A stretch of 64,000 nucleotides of DNA from Cheilinus undulatus (GCF_018320785.1 NC_054877.1:10187030-10251029); one strand, 5' to 3'; counted from the first letter of the stretch, positions 50,701 through 61,870 are shown. The notes: generated from the letters alone by a model not told the origin. Translations and numbers: made by a program.

Positions 50701-53700
50701 GAGCAGAAACAGGAAACCAAAGCTACAGAATGAGGCGAGGTGCAACAATGTGTCTAGAAGAGCTGCAGGTTTGAGGCAGGGCCAGTTTTACTCATTTTGA
50801 GGCCCAGGGCAAAGACTACTATGAGGCCCCTCCTCCATTAGGTAAAAGCTTAAAAAATGAGTGGAAAAAAACAGAAAACATGTCTTTTAAGTTAACCAGA
50901 GCCACAAAACTACAGTTAATGTCCCAAATGTTCCCAAATGGCCAACCATAATTCATCAGCTCTTTGAGAAAACATCTCAAAGCTAAAACTAAAATTTGAT
51001 CAAGTCCTTACCCCAGGTGGAACTTGCATGAATAAAAAATATCATATATCAGTAACATATCTTTTACTCTAAAACTGTTAAGATTTTTATGCGGCCTATT
51101 GCATCCCATTTAATTACAGAATAATCCAAAAATTCACAGTTTCATTTTATTTCATCTATGGATCAGCTGATCTGTGGATCTTCTTGCATCCCCTGTTTTG
51201 AAATGTGGCTCTGGCTAAAGGATTTTAAGACATTATGGGCTCTATTTTCGTAGACAAGGCGCAGGCGCGGCGCACCTGCCCTGCGCCGTGCCTACGCCGC
51301 ACCAACGGGGTGTGTCCAGGGCATTTTGCAATTTTCATGCACGGCGCAGTCCGGCGCGGCGCGGTGCACCCATGCCTCCGTCCCTTCCACCGGCACAAGT
51401 GGTAAAGAGGGAGGAGAGAAGGCGTGAGTGGGTTTAACACAGCCGAGTGTAATCTTCATCAATCAAATGAACGCCTCTCCTCGCCTTTAAATGCGCTGCG
51501 AGCAAGGCGCAGTGCCAATTTCACCTCGCCACCACCGTGGATGAAGACAGCAGCAGCAGCTCCAGGCGGCCAAACTTCTCCCAGGAGGAAACTGATGTGC
51601 TGGTCCGGGAGGTCCAAGCTCGCAGTACCAGAATATATGGTAATGCTAACAGACCTCCACGGGCTGATGATACAAAAACTGCCTGGGAGGGAGTTACTAA
51701 TATTGTCAATCAAGTTTGCCCAGATATTCTGAGAACCACTGCCCAATGTAAAAAAACGGTTCAATGATGTAAGGAGAAGGGCCAAAAAAAAGCTATCAGA
51801 GCAAAGAAGGCACACAGTGGCCACCAGGCTGTGCATCAGAGGCCACGATGCGCGTTACCGTGTGGACCACCTCGCGAGACAGATGTAATCTGTTCCTGTG
51901 TCATGAATAGGAGTACAAAATTAAGTGACAATTACATTAAACACAGCAGCAGGCTAATTCAGGCATCATGCTTGTGATCCACCTGCATTCCTGCTCTGTC
52001 ATCGCCAAATAGGAGAACCTTTGGTGATATATTCTCTCCCGGTATCTCCTCCTCATCCTCCTTGCAACAATGTACTCCATCTTTTTAGATCACGTTAAGA
52101 ATAAAGATTAAAACAGAGAAATATGGGCAATCACAGGTAAATCCTTAAGACACTGACTGACTTACATTTATTCAGCGAGCGTCTCTCTCTTTTTTCTTTT
52201 CTTTTGAATTTCATGAGATGAGAGAAGCTGAATATATACTCCGTATCGGATGCCGTGGCTGTTTGTGGTTGGCTGAGAGATGTGAACTCGCTAGTTTTTA
52301 TCACTCCCAGCTGCCATCAGGTTGAGTTTCAGTTAAGTGTGACAAACATCTTTGATCTGACATCAGATGTGACAGGACAATTTATATAGATACAAATGTA
52401 TATGCTGGTTCAGATGGTTATATTAAATAGTGGTTGCTGTGATTGTTTATTGCATTGAAATGTGCCTGACACTCTGGAAACCTGCCTGTGAGGTTTTGGT
52501 GACATGTGCGCACTGCACGCCTGTCAGCCAAATTACCACTACACCGGGCGTGCTTCGCCTGCGCCGAGAATAGACCAGGTTGGAGCTGGCAGGCTTTCAG
52601 CACACCTTCCGCGCAGTGTTTTGGCACGAAATTGTCACTGCGCCAAGCTGAATCTGTCGACACCTCCCCCTGGTGCGCCACCACACCCATCTCGGCGCAC
52701 CAAATTGCCAAATTAGCTGCGCACGGTGGTGTGCCGGACGAAATTACCACTGCGCGGGGTGCACCACCCTGCGCCACCTTGCGCTGCGCCACGAAAATAG
52801 AGCCCTATGGCTCTTGGTCAGAATAAGGTTGAGTTCCCCTGGTATAGACTGTCTTCAGACACAGAGAAATATCAGTGGCAGGCAGAAATAAGCTAGTTTT
52901 ATCTGGAAAGCATGAACAGCCTGAAAGAAAAAAGAGAGGAGTTATGAAACCAAACATTTATAAATATTATACACCACAATTCTATTTTACTAAATGCATT
53001 CATGGATATGTTTTCCAACATCTTTCCATGAACTCACTCCAGCATATAAACCTTTAAATACCAACTCATAAACTCACTCAGGCTGTTATTAGAAAACAGG
53101 AAGACCTCCTCAAGGTTCAGGAAAAGACAGGCTTCCTAGGAAAAGAGAGTGAGCCCAATTATAGGTCCTGATAAAGGCTCTACAACTAATAATAAATGAA
53201 TTAATTAAGCATTTTAAGGTGTGGAGAAAAAAAATTGGTGCACGCCATATGCCAAGCATTACCTAAAACCCTAGGGGCTAAGCCCCCTCGTCTTTCAATC
53301 CTAGTGACAACCCTGCTTGTGATCTTTTTTATTTTCAAGAACAACAAGAGAACAGATCTCCAACCAGGTTGTTCAGGTGAAGTCATAATTAAGTCAAATA
53401 CACAGCAAAATTTACAGGGTTAATTAATGTCTTAATGGAGTTAAATTAACACTTTTAAATTGTCAGTATTGGCAAACACTATATAAAGTTGAACTGCACA
53501 TGAAAGTGTTAAATATTTTACAATATGACAGAGCTGCAGTGACTCTTGAAAATCTGTGGCAAGACGGGTCTCCTCTGAGTAAAATTATTGATTTCAAAAT
53601 GTGTTCAAAAGAGTACAAGTACCCCAAAAAAATTTCTGAATTACAGTCATTTGAGCAGAAATTACTTTTATCGCCCTCCCCACCTCCACCCATGAAAAAG

Positions 53701-56700
53701 GAAGCAAACGAAAAGGAAACATGCTCGCCTACAAACCTGCTGCTGACACGGATGGTGATGCTTTATGTGAGTGAGAGAGAGAGGGCGTTACTTTATCATT
53801 GGTATTTTTGTCACAGTCCGTCCTGACTTCACTCCTACAGTGTGAGCATGCAGACCATGAAGTGTAAGCACATAAATCATGCACAATGGTCGTGTGTTAT
53901 AAGTGGTTCAGTCACACAGGATGAGCTGACATCTGACCACAACTGTCACAGTCATCTTAAAATTGCACAGTGAACATCAGACTTTACTGGATCTCTGTGT
54001 GGCTGGGCTCACTGCTCTGCTGCAGACAAGAAAGCTCTGCATGGACTAGTTAAAACAGCTGAAAAGATTATTGTTACCCTGACTAGAAGAAGGCTGCACT
54101 TTACTCAACAAGTGTCTAATATTTAGTTTTTATCCTGATTTTAGCCCTAGGTTCTTGTATGCTTTTATTACCTTTTTATTATGTTCTTAATGATAATTGT
54201 CCTCTTTTTATGTTGTAAATGCTGAGCTTACACTGACAAAAGACATTATTCTATTCTACTTTATTCTGTTCAGTAGGAATTTTATTCTTGATGCCAAACT
54301 GAGAAAATTATTTTATTGTTAAACTTAAACACCTGCTGCAGCATAGAAAGGGCCGGTGAACATTAATCATCATTAAATGTCTGCATTACCTTAAAAACCA
54401 CACCTTGAATTTTTATTTTTTGTCATGTTTTGTTTTCAATTTATATTGCCAGATGTTTATTTATAACACTAAATTCCTATCCTACCTAAGTAATGTTGAT
54501 GTTATGTCTTTTTCTATCTTTCTTAGGAGGCAGAAGGATACAAACTTTTTGTTTAGTGGAACTTTATCATTTTCTAAATAATTAAAAGGTTTGATAGCAT
54601 TCAAATCTAAATAGGTGTCTTGAATGCTCATAAATACCTGATAAGCAAATCAAAGAGAGCATTTCCTCAGACCCTCCTTAGTTTTGTCTAAGCACCAGAT
54701 ATTTACAGCACCTTCTTTGGTAAAATCATCCTCTCACGTGGCTTTCCTTATCACTGTTATGCAGATGATGTACAGCTATTCTTCTTCCTTCCACCAGATG
54801 ACACAGTTTTCTCAGCTCAGATCTCATAATGCCTCGCTGATCTTTCTAAATGGATGAAGGGATGTTAAACTCAACCTGTCCAAGACTGAGCTTGTTATCT
54901 TGTTTGGCCCCTAGGGTTGCAGGTGATGCTTGACATGTAGTTTCCACCAAATTTTTTTATCCATTAGTTTATTAATTTATTTATTGTTAGTTGTAGAGCA
55001 TTTATCAGGAACTATAATCTGGCTCATTCTCTTTTCCTTAGAAGACTGTCCTTTCCTGAGCCTTCAGGAGGTCATTTTTCTAATAACAGTCTGAGTGAGT
55101 TTATTAGTTGGCATCTGAAATATGCTGGGGTGAGTTCATGGAAAAGATGTTGGAAAACCTATCCATTAATGCATTTTGTAAATATAAATGTGGTATATAA
55201 TATCTAAAAATATATAGTTTATAACTCACCCCTTTTTCTTTCAGGCTGTTCATGCTTTTAAAATAAAACTAGTTTATTTATGCCTGCACTGATATTTCTC
55301 TGAGTGTCTGAAGAAAGTCTATAGCAGTGGTACTCCCCTTATTCTGCCCAAGAGAAATATTATCTTAAAATACTTTAGTAAGAGCTACATTTCAAAGATT
55401 TCAGAGATTTACTTTGGGATCCACGTACATAGAATACACACATGTATACACATGTTTGGGATTAAAAATCACTCACACAGGAAATTTTAATCTGGCTGTG
55501 AATGAGCTCAGAGAGAAGTGAGGAAAGGTTTTCATTTCATTAAGAAATCTTCAAATTTTCATTTACCAGTCAGAATCTGGCTCCAAATCTTTAAATCAGT
55601 AATTGAACCAATATTACTATATGGCAGTGAAGTGTTCTGTCCCATATGGGACCCCATAGAGACCCTGCCTACAAAGATCTGTGAGGGTCCACAGAAACAC
55701 CACCAACAATGAGTGCACAGCAGAATTAGGCCAATTTCGGCTTTTTAATCCCCATCCAAAAAAGAGCCATCAAATTTCACAAACACCTAAAAACTACGGG
55801 TGCAACGATACACAAAATTCATGGTTTGGATCATTCGATACATTTTTGTCACGGTTCAATACTTTGTCGATACAAAAATAGAGAAATTTCCATGCCTTTT
55901 TTTACTTGTTTATTGAAAATTAAATGTATCTATTGCAGCTGTACCTGACACATGTTCTGCTGTGCATACTTAGCACCATATAAAACAAAAACAGCCCCAT
56001 GTAAAGATAAGAATAATATTTAAAAAAAATACATTTATCTGATGGAGAACTCACCCATCTTATGTGGTGCATTCTTAGCAGCAGAGTGTATATTACAAAT
56101 GAATTGCTCCCTAAATATTTTTTGAAACATTCTAACAACACAGTATCAACCAAATACAGTACTGTATCATTTGGGGGTCCCTGATGGTGTATTTTCTATT
56201 TTTGGCAGAGTATAAAACAAACACACCCAATCCCTGACATGAAAACAATTTTAGAACCACTGTTCTGTGGTTTACAAGAAGAATATTTAAAAAGACATCA
56301 AATGAAAAATTAAATGTATCTGGTGCAGGTATACCTGACACATGTTCTGCTGTGCAGAACAGATCCACTGAGCTTTCAGCACAGAGCGCCTCATCAGAAG
56401 TTGATAAAATAAATATAAAATGGAGTATTGTTCGATTCAGTGGTCTCGGTTCGATCCACCACTGTATTGAATGGTTCAAGACAGATACATGTATTGTTGC
56501 ACCCCTACTAAAAACCAGGGAGCACAGCTCCTTCCACCACAAAGCTCTGCTTTACCAAGAGGAGACCCTGGAGAAGAGCCCCCTCAGCCTACTGATCCTG
56601 AGGCTCAGCTCACTTTACCGTACCAGGCCTCAGAACACCTTACAATTCGAGGCCTCAGGACAGCCCTGACACCATCCCAACCAATCATATTATAGTGAAA

Positions 56701-57392
56701 AAGAATAATATTATTGGACATGCACAACAAGAACTCAAAGTAGACTCCAGTGTTACTGGGCTCCAAACAGACAGTACACTATCATAAACAGGCACAGGCT
56801 TTGAGGAAGATCATTTTAAGTTCTCTTTGGGCCTTGGCTTCATTTACAGCAGCATACGTCAGTCTTTTTAATGACTGTTATTCCCTAATTTAACTGTAAT
56901 TTCCTCTCAGAGTCACAAAGTTCCTCACCATGAACCTTTTTCTTGGTGGAATTTTTACAATTCCCCCTTATAAAGGGAATCATCCAGATGAAATGAAGTT
57001 GATTTAAAAGATATGAAGATGGACTTTTAGATTAACTGGTGGTTTAATGCAGCAACCAGGAAGTGACTCAAGAGGCAAAAACAATAATATTTTCAATAAG
57101 TAGACCCTCATTTAATTACAGACTTAGATGCTGTTCACACTTACTGTTTAAATATTTTCATTTGTTGATTAAATCCAGATTTATACTGTTATAAAATAAC
57201 TTAGTCTAAAGTACAGTAAATACTTTCATATTAGAAATAAATACATAGAATGTATGTGTAGATTAAGTTTTAAGACCTTGCCATAAAGACAACCCCTAAA
57301 CAATGGACACAAACTATAAATGTGATGAAGTTCTTACCTTGGGCTTCACATGATGAGAGTAGAAACAGAGCAACAACCACGAAGGAGTCCAT
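37375..57392 (-). CDS. CD2/SLAM-family-like Ig receptor, copy B (spliced, six coding exons)
   Basis: Exons in transcript order: 57338-57392, 46890-47183, 46541-46810, 43706-43822, 42103-42146, 37375-37581. They total 987 nt (328 residues and stop) in frame. Domain plan as in copy A: signal peptide, V-like domain without canonical cysteines, six-cysteine C2 domain, transmembrane helix, three-tyrosine tail. Leader and last-exon proteins are identical to A. The V domain differs mainly in the FG loop, and the transmembrane exon is strongly diverged and uses an acceptor shifted by 6 bp. Intron 1 is about 10.2 kb and contains a 3.2 kb nested transposon. The frame and splice sites argue for a functional gene. 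Ligand and cell type cannot be read from sequence. Confidence 0.82.
37767..38307 (+). mobile_element. Internally deleted Tc1-like element, unit B only
   Basis: 541 bp with ends CACTGCCTGGCCAACAAAAA / inverted, flanked by TA. An 87-codon frame (37997-38260) is an intact transposase C-terminus ([20 protein letters not shown]). Empty site in unit A near 4522. Lies in receptor copy B intron 5. Confidence 0.88.
39582..41237. mobile_element. TIR DNA transposon, unit B only, holding a TTAA element
   Basis: Ends AGGCTTTGTCCACTCAAAG / AGGCCCTGTCCACTCAAAG inverted. Unit A has the uninterrupted Tc1. Target duplication unclear. A related end-like sequence may start near 58995. Confidence 0.65.
39958..41011 (-). 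mobile_element. TTAA-target element (Kolobok- or piggyBac-type), nested
   Basis: 1054 bp between TTAA copies (39954-39957, 41012-41015). Ends AGGTAGACTATGCGA and, inverted, AGGTAGAATATCCGA. A minus-strand frame at 40509-40724 starts [12 protein letters not shown] and contains [19 protein letters not shown]. This resembles an N-terminal exon of a fish transposon protein, but that is recollection, not proof. Confidence 0.7.
42103..42146 (-). CDS. Copy B exon 5: cytoplasmic exon with TVYADP
   Basis: 44 nt, CTGCAG acceptor and GAG|GTAAGG donor. Reads [15 protein letters not shown] with the carried C; the only other change against A is Gln to His. Confidence 0.77.
43706..43822 (-). CDS. Copy B exon 4: transmembrane exon with shifted acceptor
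   Basis: The position of copy A's acceptor AG reads AA here (43829-43830). The next AG, six bases into the aligned exon, gives an in-frame start [13 protein letters not shown] followed by a hydrophobic helix and YQQWKRK. Donor C|GTAAGTC, phase 1. By eye the exon is only about two-thirds identical to A, lower than the flanking intron. Confidence 0.75.
43982..44709 (+). mobile_element. Tc1-like transposon, left part missing, unit B only
   Basis: Transposase pieces [40 protein letters not shown] and a 76-codon C-terminal frame ([17 protein letters not shown]). The right inverted end is CATGATATTCTAATTTA. The left boundary is abrupt against intron sequence, where about 110 bp of unit A is also missing. 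Confidence 0.8.
44715..44763. repeat. (AT)n microsatellite
   Basis: About 23 AT units directly after the Tc1 end. Confidence 0.95.
44764..45689. other. Unassigned unit B-specific sequence
   Basis: Absent from unit A. No frame or inverted ends recognised; may be an extension of the LINE that follows. Confidence 0.35.
45690..46235 (+). mobile_element. L1/Tx1-like LINE 3' end, unit B only
   Basis: Frame reads [29 protein letters not shown] and, after a one-base shift, [20 protein letters not shown], a cysteine-rich C-terminus of fish LINE ORF2. The tail ends AAATAAAGTACAATAAATC. Confidence 0.65.
46541..46810 (-). CDS. Copy B exon 3: C2-type Ig domain
   Basis: 270 nt, two codons longer than A (LDSLISSTF against LDINNTF). 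All six cysteines are kept. Donor TCTG|GTAAGACC. Confidence 0.83.
46890..47183 (-). CDS. Copy B exon 2: V-like Ig domain
   Basis: 294 nt, one codon shorter than A (one Val of EVVTL missing). Other differences outside the FG loop are Thr to Met, Ile to Leu and Asn to Ser. The FG loop is NGDNVTDV where A has TSASFTVV, which adds an NVT glycosylation sequon. Acceptor TTTTTGCAG, donor CAGG|GTAAGT. Confidence 0.85.
47716..48226 (-). mobile_element. LINE fragment (L2-like, minus strand), unit B only
   Basis: Plus strand begins CAACTTTATTGTCTCCTGAG, the reverse of a LINE tail. On the minus strand, broken frames resemble the C-terminal part of L2-like ORF2 ([21 protein letters not shown]). Unit A lacks it. 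Confidence 0.5.
49801..49863 (-). mobile_element. hAT end fragment (unit B)
   Basis: Counterpart of 13118-13178, ending AGCTGAGAACCACTG. Confidence 0.55.
51237..52805 (+). mobile_element. PIF/Harbinger-like element carrying a Myb-like gene
   Basis: 1569 bp with near-perfect inverted ends GGGCTCTATTTTCGT / ACGAAAATAGAGCCC and 3-bp flanks TAT (51234-51236, 52806-52808). The subterminal regions are very rich in GCGCC/GGCGC, unlike the AT-rich surroundings. Assignment rests on the 3-bp target and the Myb-like protein; no transposase is present. Confidence 0.75.
51537..51888 (+). pseudogene. Myb/SANT-like protein of a Harbinger-type element, frameshifted
   Basis: Starts [20 protein letters not shown]. 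The Myb-like first helix ([15 protein letters not shown]) and a later tryptophan ([14 protein letters not shown]) are visible. An extra A in an A-run near 51748-51754 ends the first frame at VQ. The next frame continues [16 protein letters not shown] to a stop at 51888. Harbinger elements normally pair a transposase with a Myb-like partner; only the partner remains. Confidence 0.65.
54757..54915 (+). mobile_element. L2-like LINE reverse transcriptase fragment (unit B)
   Basis: Counterpart of 16970-17128 with the same YADD box and frame breaks. Confidence 0.68.
55518..56735 (+). mobile_element. L1/Tx1-like LINE fragment split by a hAT (unit B)
   Basis: Counterpart of 17735-18950 at constant offset 37783, nearly identical. 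Confidence 0.65.
55795..56507. mobile_element. Non-autonomous hAT inserted in a LINE (unit B)
   Basis: Counterpart of 18012-18724, with the same ends and the same CTAAAAAC duplication. Confidence 0.88.
57338..57392 (-). CDS. Copy B exon 1: signal peptide
   Basis: Same 18-residue signal peptide and same G|GTAAGAAC donor as copy A, at a constant offset of 37783. The surrounding 3 kb is nearly identical too. Confidence 0.82.
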
Positions 57393-57473
57393 TTCTCAGA
57401 ATGAGAGAAACGGGAAGGACCTGACTTTATGCTGCTTTAGAGGGAGTGTCACAACTTCCTTTTTTTCATGCAT
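57393..57473 (-). promoter_or_regulatory. Putative promoter/5' UTR of copy B
   Basis: Base-for-base counterpart of 19610-19690 with the same STAT-, IRF/ETS- and ETS-like motifs. Similar expression of A and B would be expected from this near identity. Confidence 0.35.
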
Positions 57474-57693
57474 TATTTTCTTTCAAAAAAACCTATTTTA
57501 GACGTCAACTAGCTACCTTAATTCTCTTAAACAGACTCCTTCTGTCTGCTACAGTCAGAAACTGTTCAACAGTTAAAAACATTCAAACTTTATGACTTTA
57601 TCATACATTTACATTTTATCTGATAAACTGCTTTTGAGAGTTGAACACAGTTCCTTTATTACAGACAGTGTCGATCAACAACTCCTCCATGTA

Positions 57694-58120
57694 CACTGTA
57701 AAAAATGTCCGTAGAAAATACGGCAAAAGACTGTCAAATAGCAACAGTAAAAGACCGTAAAACAAATAAACATATATTACTGTATAAAATACACAGAATT
57801 GCTGTAAATCAAGCAACGGTATGAAACATAAATTTTTACAATTAAAGTACGTAATAATTACAAAATTGTACCGTTTAAACGAAAGAAGATTGTGAAAATA
57901 AAGGAAAAATACTGTAATCTTCAAGACGGGCAATTACTCTAAAAATTACAGTAGTATTTTGTTAAAATTACAGACTTTTCTCTCATGTACATTTAAATTC
58001 ACAGTAAAAATCTGTGAAAAAAATTGCAATCACATACCGTAATTTTAGCAGGGACAAGAGGTTAAAAATACTGCATGATCAGGAAAGTTCTGTAGAAAAT
58101 ACAGTAAAAACCTGTCAACC
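57694..58120. repeat. CACTGTAAAAAATG-type repeat at the duplication edge
   Basis: Starts CACTGTAAAAAATGTCCGTA directly after the last base shared with unit A. Repeated AAAATACGG/ACAGTAAAA-type words as in common teleost MITEs. Right end not resolved. Confidence 0.5.
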
Positions 58121-58980
58121 TGCAAAACCTGTGAACAAGCACCAATTTGTTGTTATGTCCACATTTGTTTCTCAGTGCTACACCACATGATGCTGCCTTG
58201 TGAAATAAACGGACAGTTACAGTTAATATGAAAACCTTATTGAAACCAAGAATGGTACCAAAAATCATTTTGTTTGTTCTTAATTTGATGGATGAAAGTG
58301 GTCAATTATTTTAGTTTAACTGATTTATTGGAAAAGAATGATGTTAATTGCTCTCACAAAGAATGCCATTGCATTTGTAAAGCCATTCCACTTCCTTTAA
58401 TGCATCTAACACAAAATACATTGATGTACTTTAACATTTCAGTCAATCTTTCAGAACTGAAATTGGATGACACATATTACCGATAGGAAATATAACAAGG
58501 TAATTGGAAAGAACTATTTTATATATACATAAAGAGAGAGAGAGAGAGAGAGAGATACATACTGTATATATAATAAATATATAATACAGTTGAATATATA
58601 GTATATACATTATATAAATACAATAGTTATTTTTACTGGTTAAATAACTTAAACATGAATGCAAATAGAATGACAAGAAACCCTCCATAATCAGTTTTAA
58701 AAATGAATGGGAACTGTACATATAGTCTATCAAATTGATTTCTAAGGGAAAAAAAATTCTTAAAAAAAAAACAATATGAAACCATGGTTTAGTTTCTGAA
58801 ATTTTAATTTACTTCTCATACCTTATGTAATTTAATCTAAACTTCTCTTTACCTGTATGTGGGGTTATTTATGTCTAGTAAATACGTTTTGTTTCATGTG
58901 CCAATGCTGTATTAACTATTGGAATCTGTTCAATAAAGTTGTATCAATATAAAAAATAAATATATAAAAATAATTTTGAA
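58121..58980. other. AT-rich sequence, no gene recognised
   Basis: Includes a (GA)n run at 58532-58553 and TATA-rich stretches. Confidence 0.4.
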
Positions 58981-58994
58981 AAACTGTTTCCCGT

Positions 58995-59460
58995 CGCCAT
59001 TCAACCCTGTCTACACAGGAACGTTTTCTATTCTGTCTGTACTAGAACAGCGATTTGGGTGTTTAAAAATGGAACAATTTGGAAACGAGCTCCAGAGTGA
59101 ACAGTTTTCAGTCACCTCCCTCCATGTACACAAACAGTGCTGCTTTCTCGAAATGCGTTTGCGCACTGTGGTTGCAGTCAATTGCCATGCGCGAATACGG
59201 TTTCGCGCAGGCGCGGGGAAAGAAGGACCTTATACGCATGCGTGTGTGGTTCGTTGGAAAATCAAACACGGCTGCCGGTAAACTACAGCGTTTTCGTGTC
59301 TTCTGTGGTCTCGTGTGCGGAAATATTTCATAAAGTTGCTGTCTGCTCGTAGAACGAGCTGCAAACGAAGATGGAATACAAAGCAGGACATTGGCGTGTA
59401 TTAATTCGACGTCACCCGGAGCATCAGCCTACGAGCTATTGGTAAGGTATGTAGAGCTTC
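58995..59460 (+). other. CpG-richer stretch with a short exon-like frame
   Basis: Locally many CpG (59150-59450). At 59371 an ATG opens a 24-codon frame (MEYKAGHWRVLIRRHPEHQP...) that overlaps a GTAAGG donor-like site. The beginning (CCCTGTCTACACAGGAACG) resembles the ends of the TIR element at 39582. Could be a transposon end or an old promoter. Confidence 0.25.
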
Positions 59461-59877
59461 TTTTGTCGTAGTGTCAAATATTTCTTGAGTTCTTTTCATT
59501 CAGTAACACCACGTGTTTATAGGTAGAAGTTAAATGGGTCAGGAGGCATTTTGTTTCAATTCTAGACCAGCCAACATTGCTGTTTGATTTGTATTTTTTG
59601 CTGTCATTTTAGCGTGGAGAACGTTTAACACTTGCTGTGTTGGGGACCATAAGTGAACCCCAAGCTCAGAGCTAACTCCGCCCACTTCAGACTTTTGAAA
59701 AATGCACAAAAAATGGGCGGTTGGATACTGGGAACACTGGGAAGAGGGAAAGAAAAAGGACGGAGTTTTCCAGATGAGGTGGGAGTGACCGTGAGGACCG
59801 TGATGTCCCCTCGCCAAAAGTGAGAGTCCGCGCAGCACTGATGCTTCAGAGCGACCTAAGGTGAAGGATTTTTCCCC

Positions 59878-60006
59878 TTCAGAGTCACATTCATATCTGT
59901 GTTCAGAGTCACATTCATATCTGTGTTCAGAGTCACATTCATATCTGTGTTCAGAGTCATATTCATATCTGTGTTCAGAGTCACATTCATATCTGTGTTC
60001 AGAGTC
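59878..60006. repeat. 24-bp minisatellite, about 5.4 copies
   Basis: Unit TTCAGAGTCACATTCATATC plus TGTG. Five full copies and a part; the fourth has one change (CAC to CAT). Confidence 0.95.
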
Positions 60007-60024
60007 CCCTGAGGCAGGCTTTCC

Positions 60025-61015
60025 AGCTTATTCCTACCCCTCCATGAATATGGGCGCAACTTCCGCTCCGTTCTATCTAAATGGGACTTTGCATAGAAAC
60101 GAGATGCTAAACGTGACTATTAAAGCAATTTTAATACCAAACTACATAAAGTTAGACTGCTTCACCTCAGACGGGATAATATTATTATTATTTCTCTAGC
60201 CTCTACTGGAGAGTTCAAATTGATGACATTACTTTAGATAACCTACAAGGGCATATTTAGCTAACTTTAGTAGCTTTATATCAGTATAAAAAGATACATT
60301 TCTAGTTTGTGGAGTTGCTGAAATTCTCATTTTACAAACTAATCCCTCTTAAATATGGGAATTATATTTATAAAATTATCCACGACTCAAGTTGCCAGCT
60401 CTTCAGTTTGGTAAATGTCAAGTTTTGTATTAAGAATTAATGATAAATTAATACTAAAAGAATCACATCCCCGATGCACTTAGACAGTGGACAGCATGTT
60501 GTGAGAGACATATTTAACTTTGTCATAATATTAGTACCATGAACATAGCAACAGGTACTGAGCATTACAGAAAATATGATTTAAAAAATTCAGCTCATTG
60601 ATTTAACAAAAATGAAGCAGTGTTTATTACAGCAAATATTTATTTATTTCAGAACAACCACTGTTGACACTAAATCACTTTAGTAAGCCTTTGGAAAAAT
60701 CATGTTTTTGCTATTATTGTTACTGTACTGGAAGTTCCACTTCCATTCATAGCTACAGTAGACCCCAGTAATAATGTGGTATCCACCTTATTTACTTATC
60801 TACAGCTTATAAGACAAACACTGTGAACATGGGAGAACAAAACTATAAATATTTACAAATTCCAGAAAGATTCCTAATGAAACAACTGTCGTTCTTTGTT
60901 AGCGTCTATAGTGAGCGGCTGTACTAGAATACATGTATTTAATGTAGCCTACTTCCGTTTGGCACCGGAAGTTTCGCCCATATTCACATTTGCAGTAGCG
61001 GCCCCAGGAATAAGG
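60025..61015. mobile_element. Possible TIR element inside the repeat
   Basis: Both ends carry CTTATTCC and GAATATGGGCG(C/A)AACTTCCG in opposite orientation (60027-60072 and about 60957-61013). No protein and no clear target duplication. Confidence 0.4.
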
Positions 61016-61075
61016 GGATAGTGTGGTGGTGGACTGTGGTGGTCCTGGGCACTACCTGTTGGCTCCAGCACCTCC

Positions 61076-61870
61076 TAAATGCACAATGGGGATATGTGTC
61101 AGTGTCATGGCACTAAAGATTTAATAGCTCACTTGATTTTTGCAGGATGCCACAAAGCTCAAGATTCAGAGAGGACAGTTGGAGGGCTGCTCAGAGGACA
61201 TAAAGGGCTTCTCTCCTGTTTCGACAAAAAGAAGACAACCTCTTTTGCCTTGTTGAAACATTCTTGCCAGATGGGGTACCAGTGGAAAGCCTGCCCCATG
61301 TATTGTTTTTGTAGTAAGTGGATCTCAGAAACACTTTAAAGACTCATTTGGATGGTAATGGATGATTTGCTTGTAATTCTTTTCTACTTTTATCATCCTC
61401 CCAGGAGCCTCTTGCTAGGCTTCAAGGCAGCTCATGCTATGCATTGACCAGCATTGGGATCCACTCAGGAGTTCCTACAGAGGTAATAATTTTTCCTCTT
61501 TAGAGGTAGTTATATGGTATAGTGTAATGCTGGCAAAATGTTTTATTTCCTTCCAGCCGTGTGCATCATATGATACAATATCAGTTATTTTTATAACTGT
61601 GTTATTGTCACCTGTAACAACTGCTATCCTGAGGAAGACGGTTCAGGACAATAAGAGCCAAAACTAACAGACTGAAAAACAGCACATATCCCAGAGCAGT
61701 TGCAATAATAAACTAGAAAAGCACTCAGAGAGCGCAGACCTCCGCCATTAGCCCTATCTCCCAATAGTGAAGAGTCCTTTAAAATGCCTAGATCCAGACG
61801 ATGATCTGGATCAGTCCCAAAATCAAATCAGTTCTTCCTTTTGCCATTTCTGACATTCCCTGGAAATTTC
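61076..61870. other. Unassigned sequence
   Basis: An 86-codon frame (61079-61339) with several Cys/His has no recognisable domain and weak support. Confidence 0.25.

Larger units (their letters stand above)
50143..53315. mobile_element. Large hAT-like element, unit B only
   Basis: About 3.2 kb flanked by an 8-bp duplication CTTGTGAT (50135-50142, 53316-53323). Ends CAGGGACATCATTAGG and, inverted, CAGGGTTGTCACTAGG. The reverse of 53030-53280 matches 17120-17420, so relatives sit elsewhere in the locus. No hAT transposase recognised. It contains the Harbinger-like element at 51237-52805. Confidence 0.75.
31355..57693. repeat. Segmental duplication, unit B
   Basis: Direct (same-orientation) partner of unit A. 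It carries receptor copy B in the same minus orientation. The right edge is sharp: after 57693 the sequence changes to a CACTGTAAAAAATG-type repeat, whereas unit A continues into unrelated sequence. The left edge is set only by where unit A leaves the window; B homology may begin earlier. Confidence 0.9.
59640..61075 (-). repeat. Reverse copy of the 3185-3510 repeat, interrupted
   Basis: 59645-59890 and about 61015-61075 match parts of 3185-3510 in reverse. The minisatellite and a TIR-like insertion lie between. Confidence 0.55.

Noticed and set aside
59861..60199. 112-codon frame with a repeated SESHSYLC-type motif.
   Set aside because: It is the 24-bp minisatellite read in one of several open frames; no start context or splice support.
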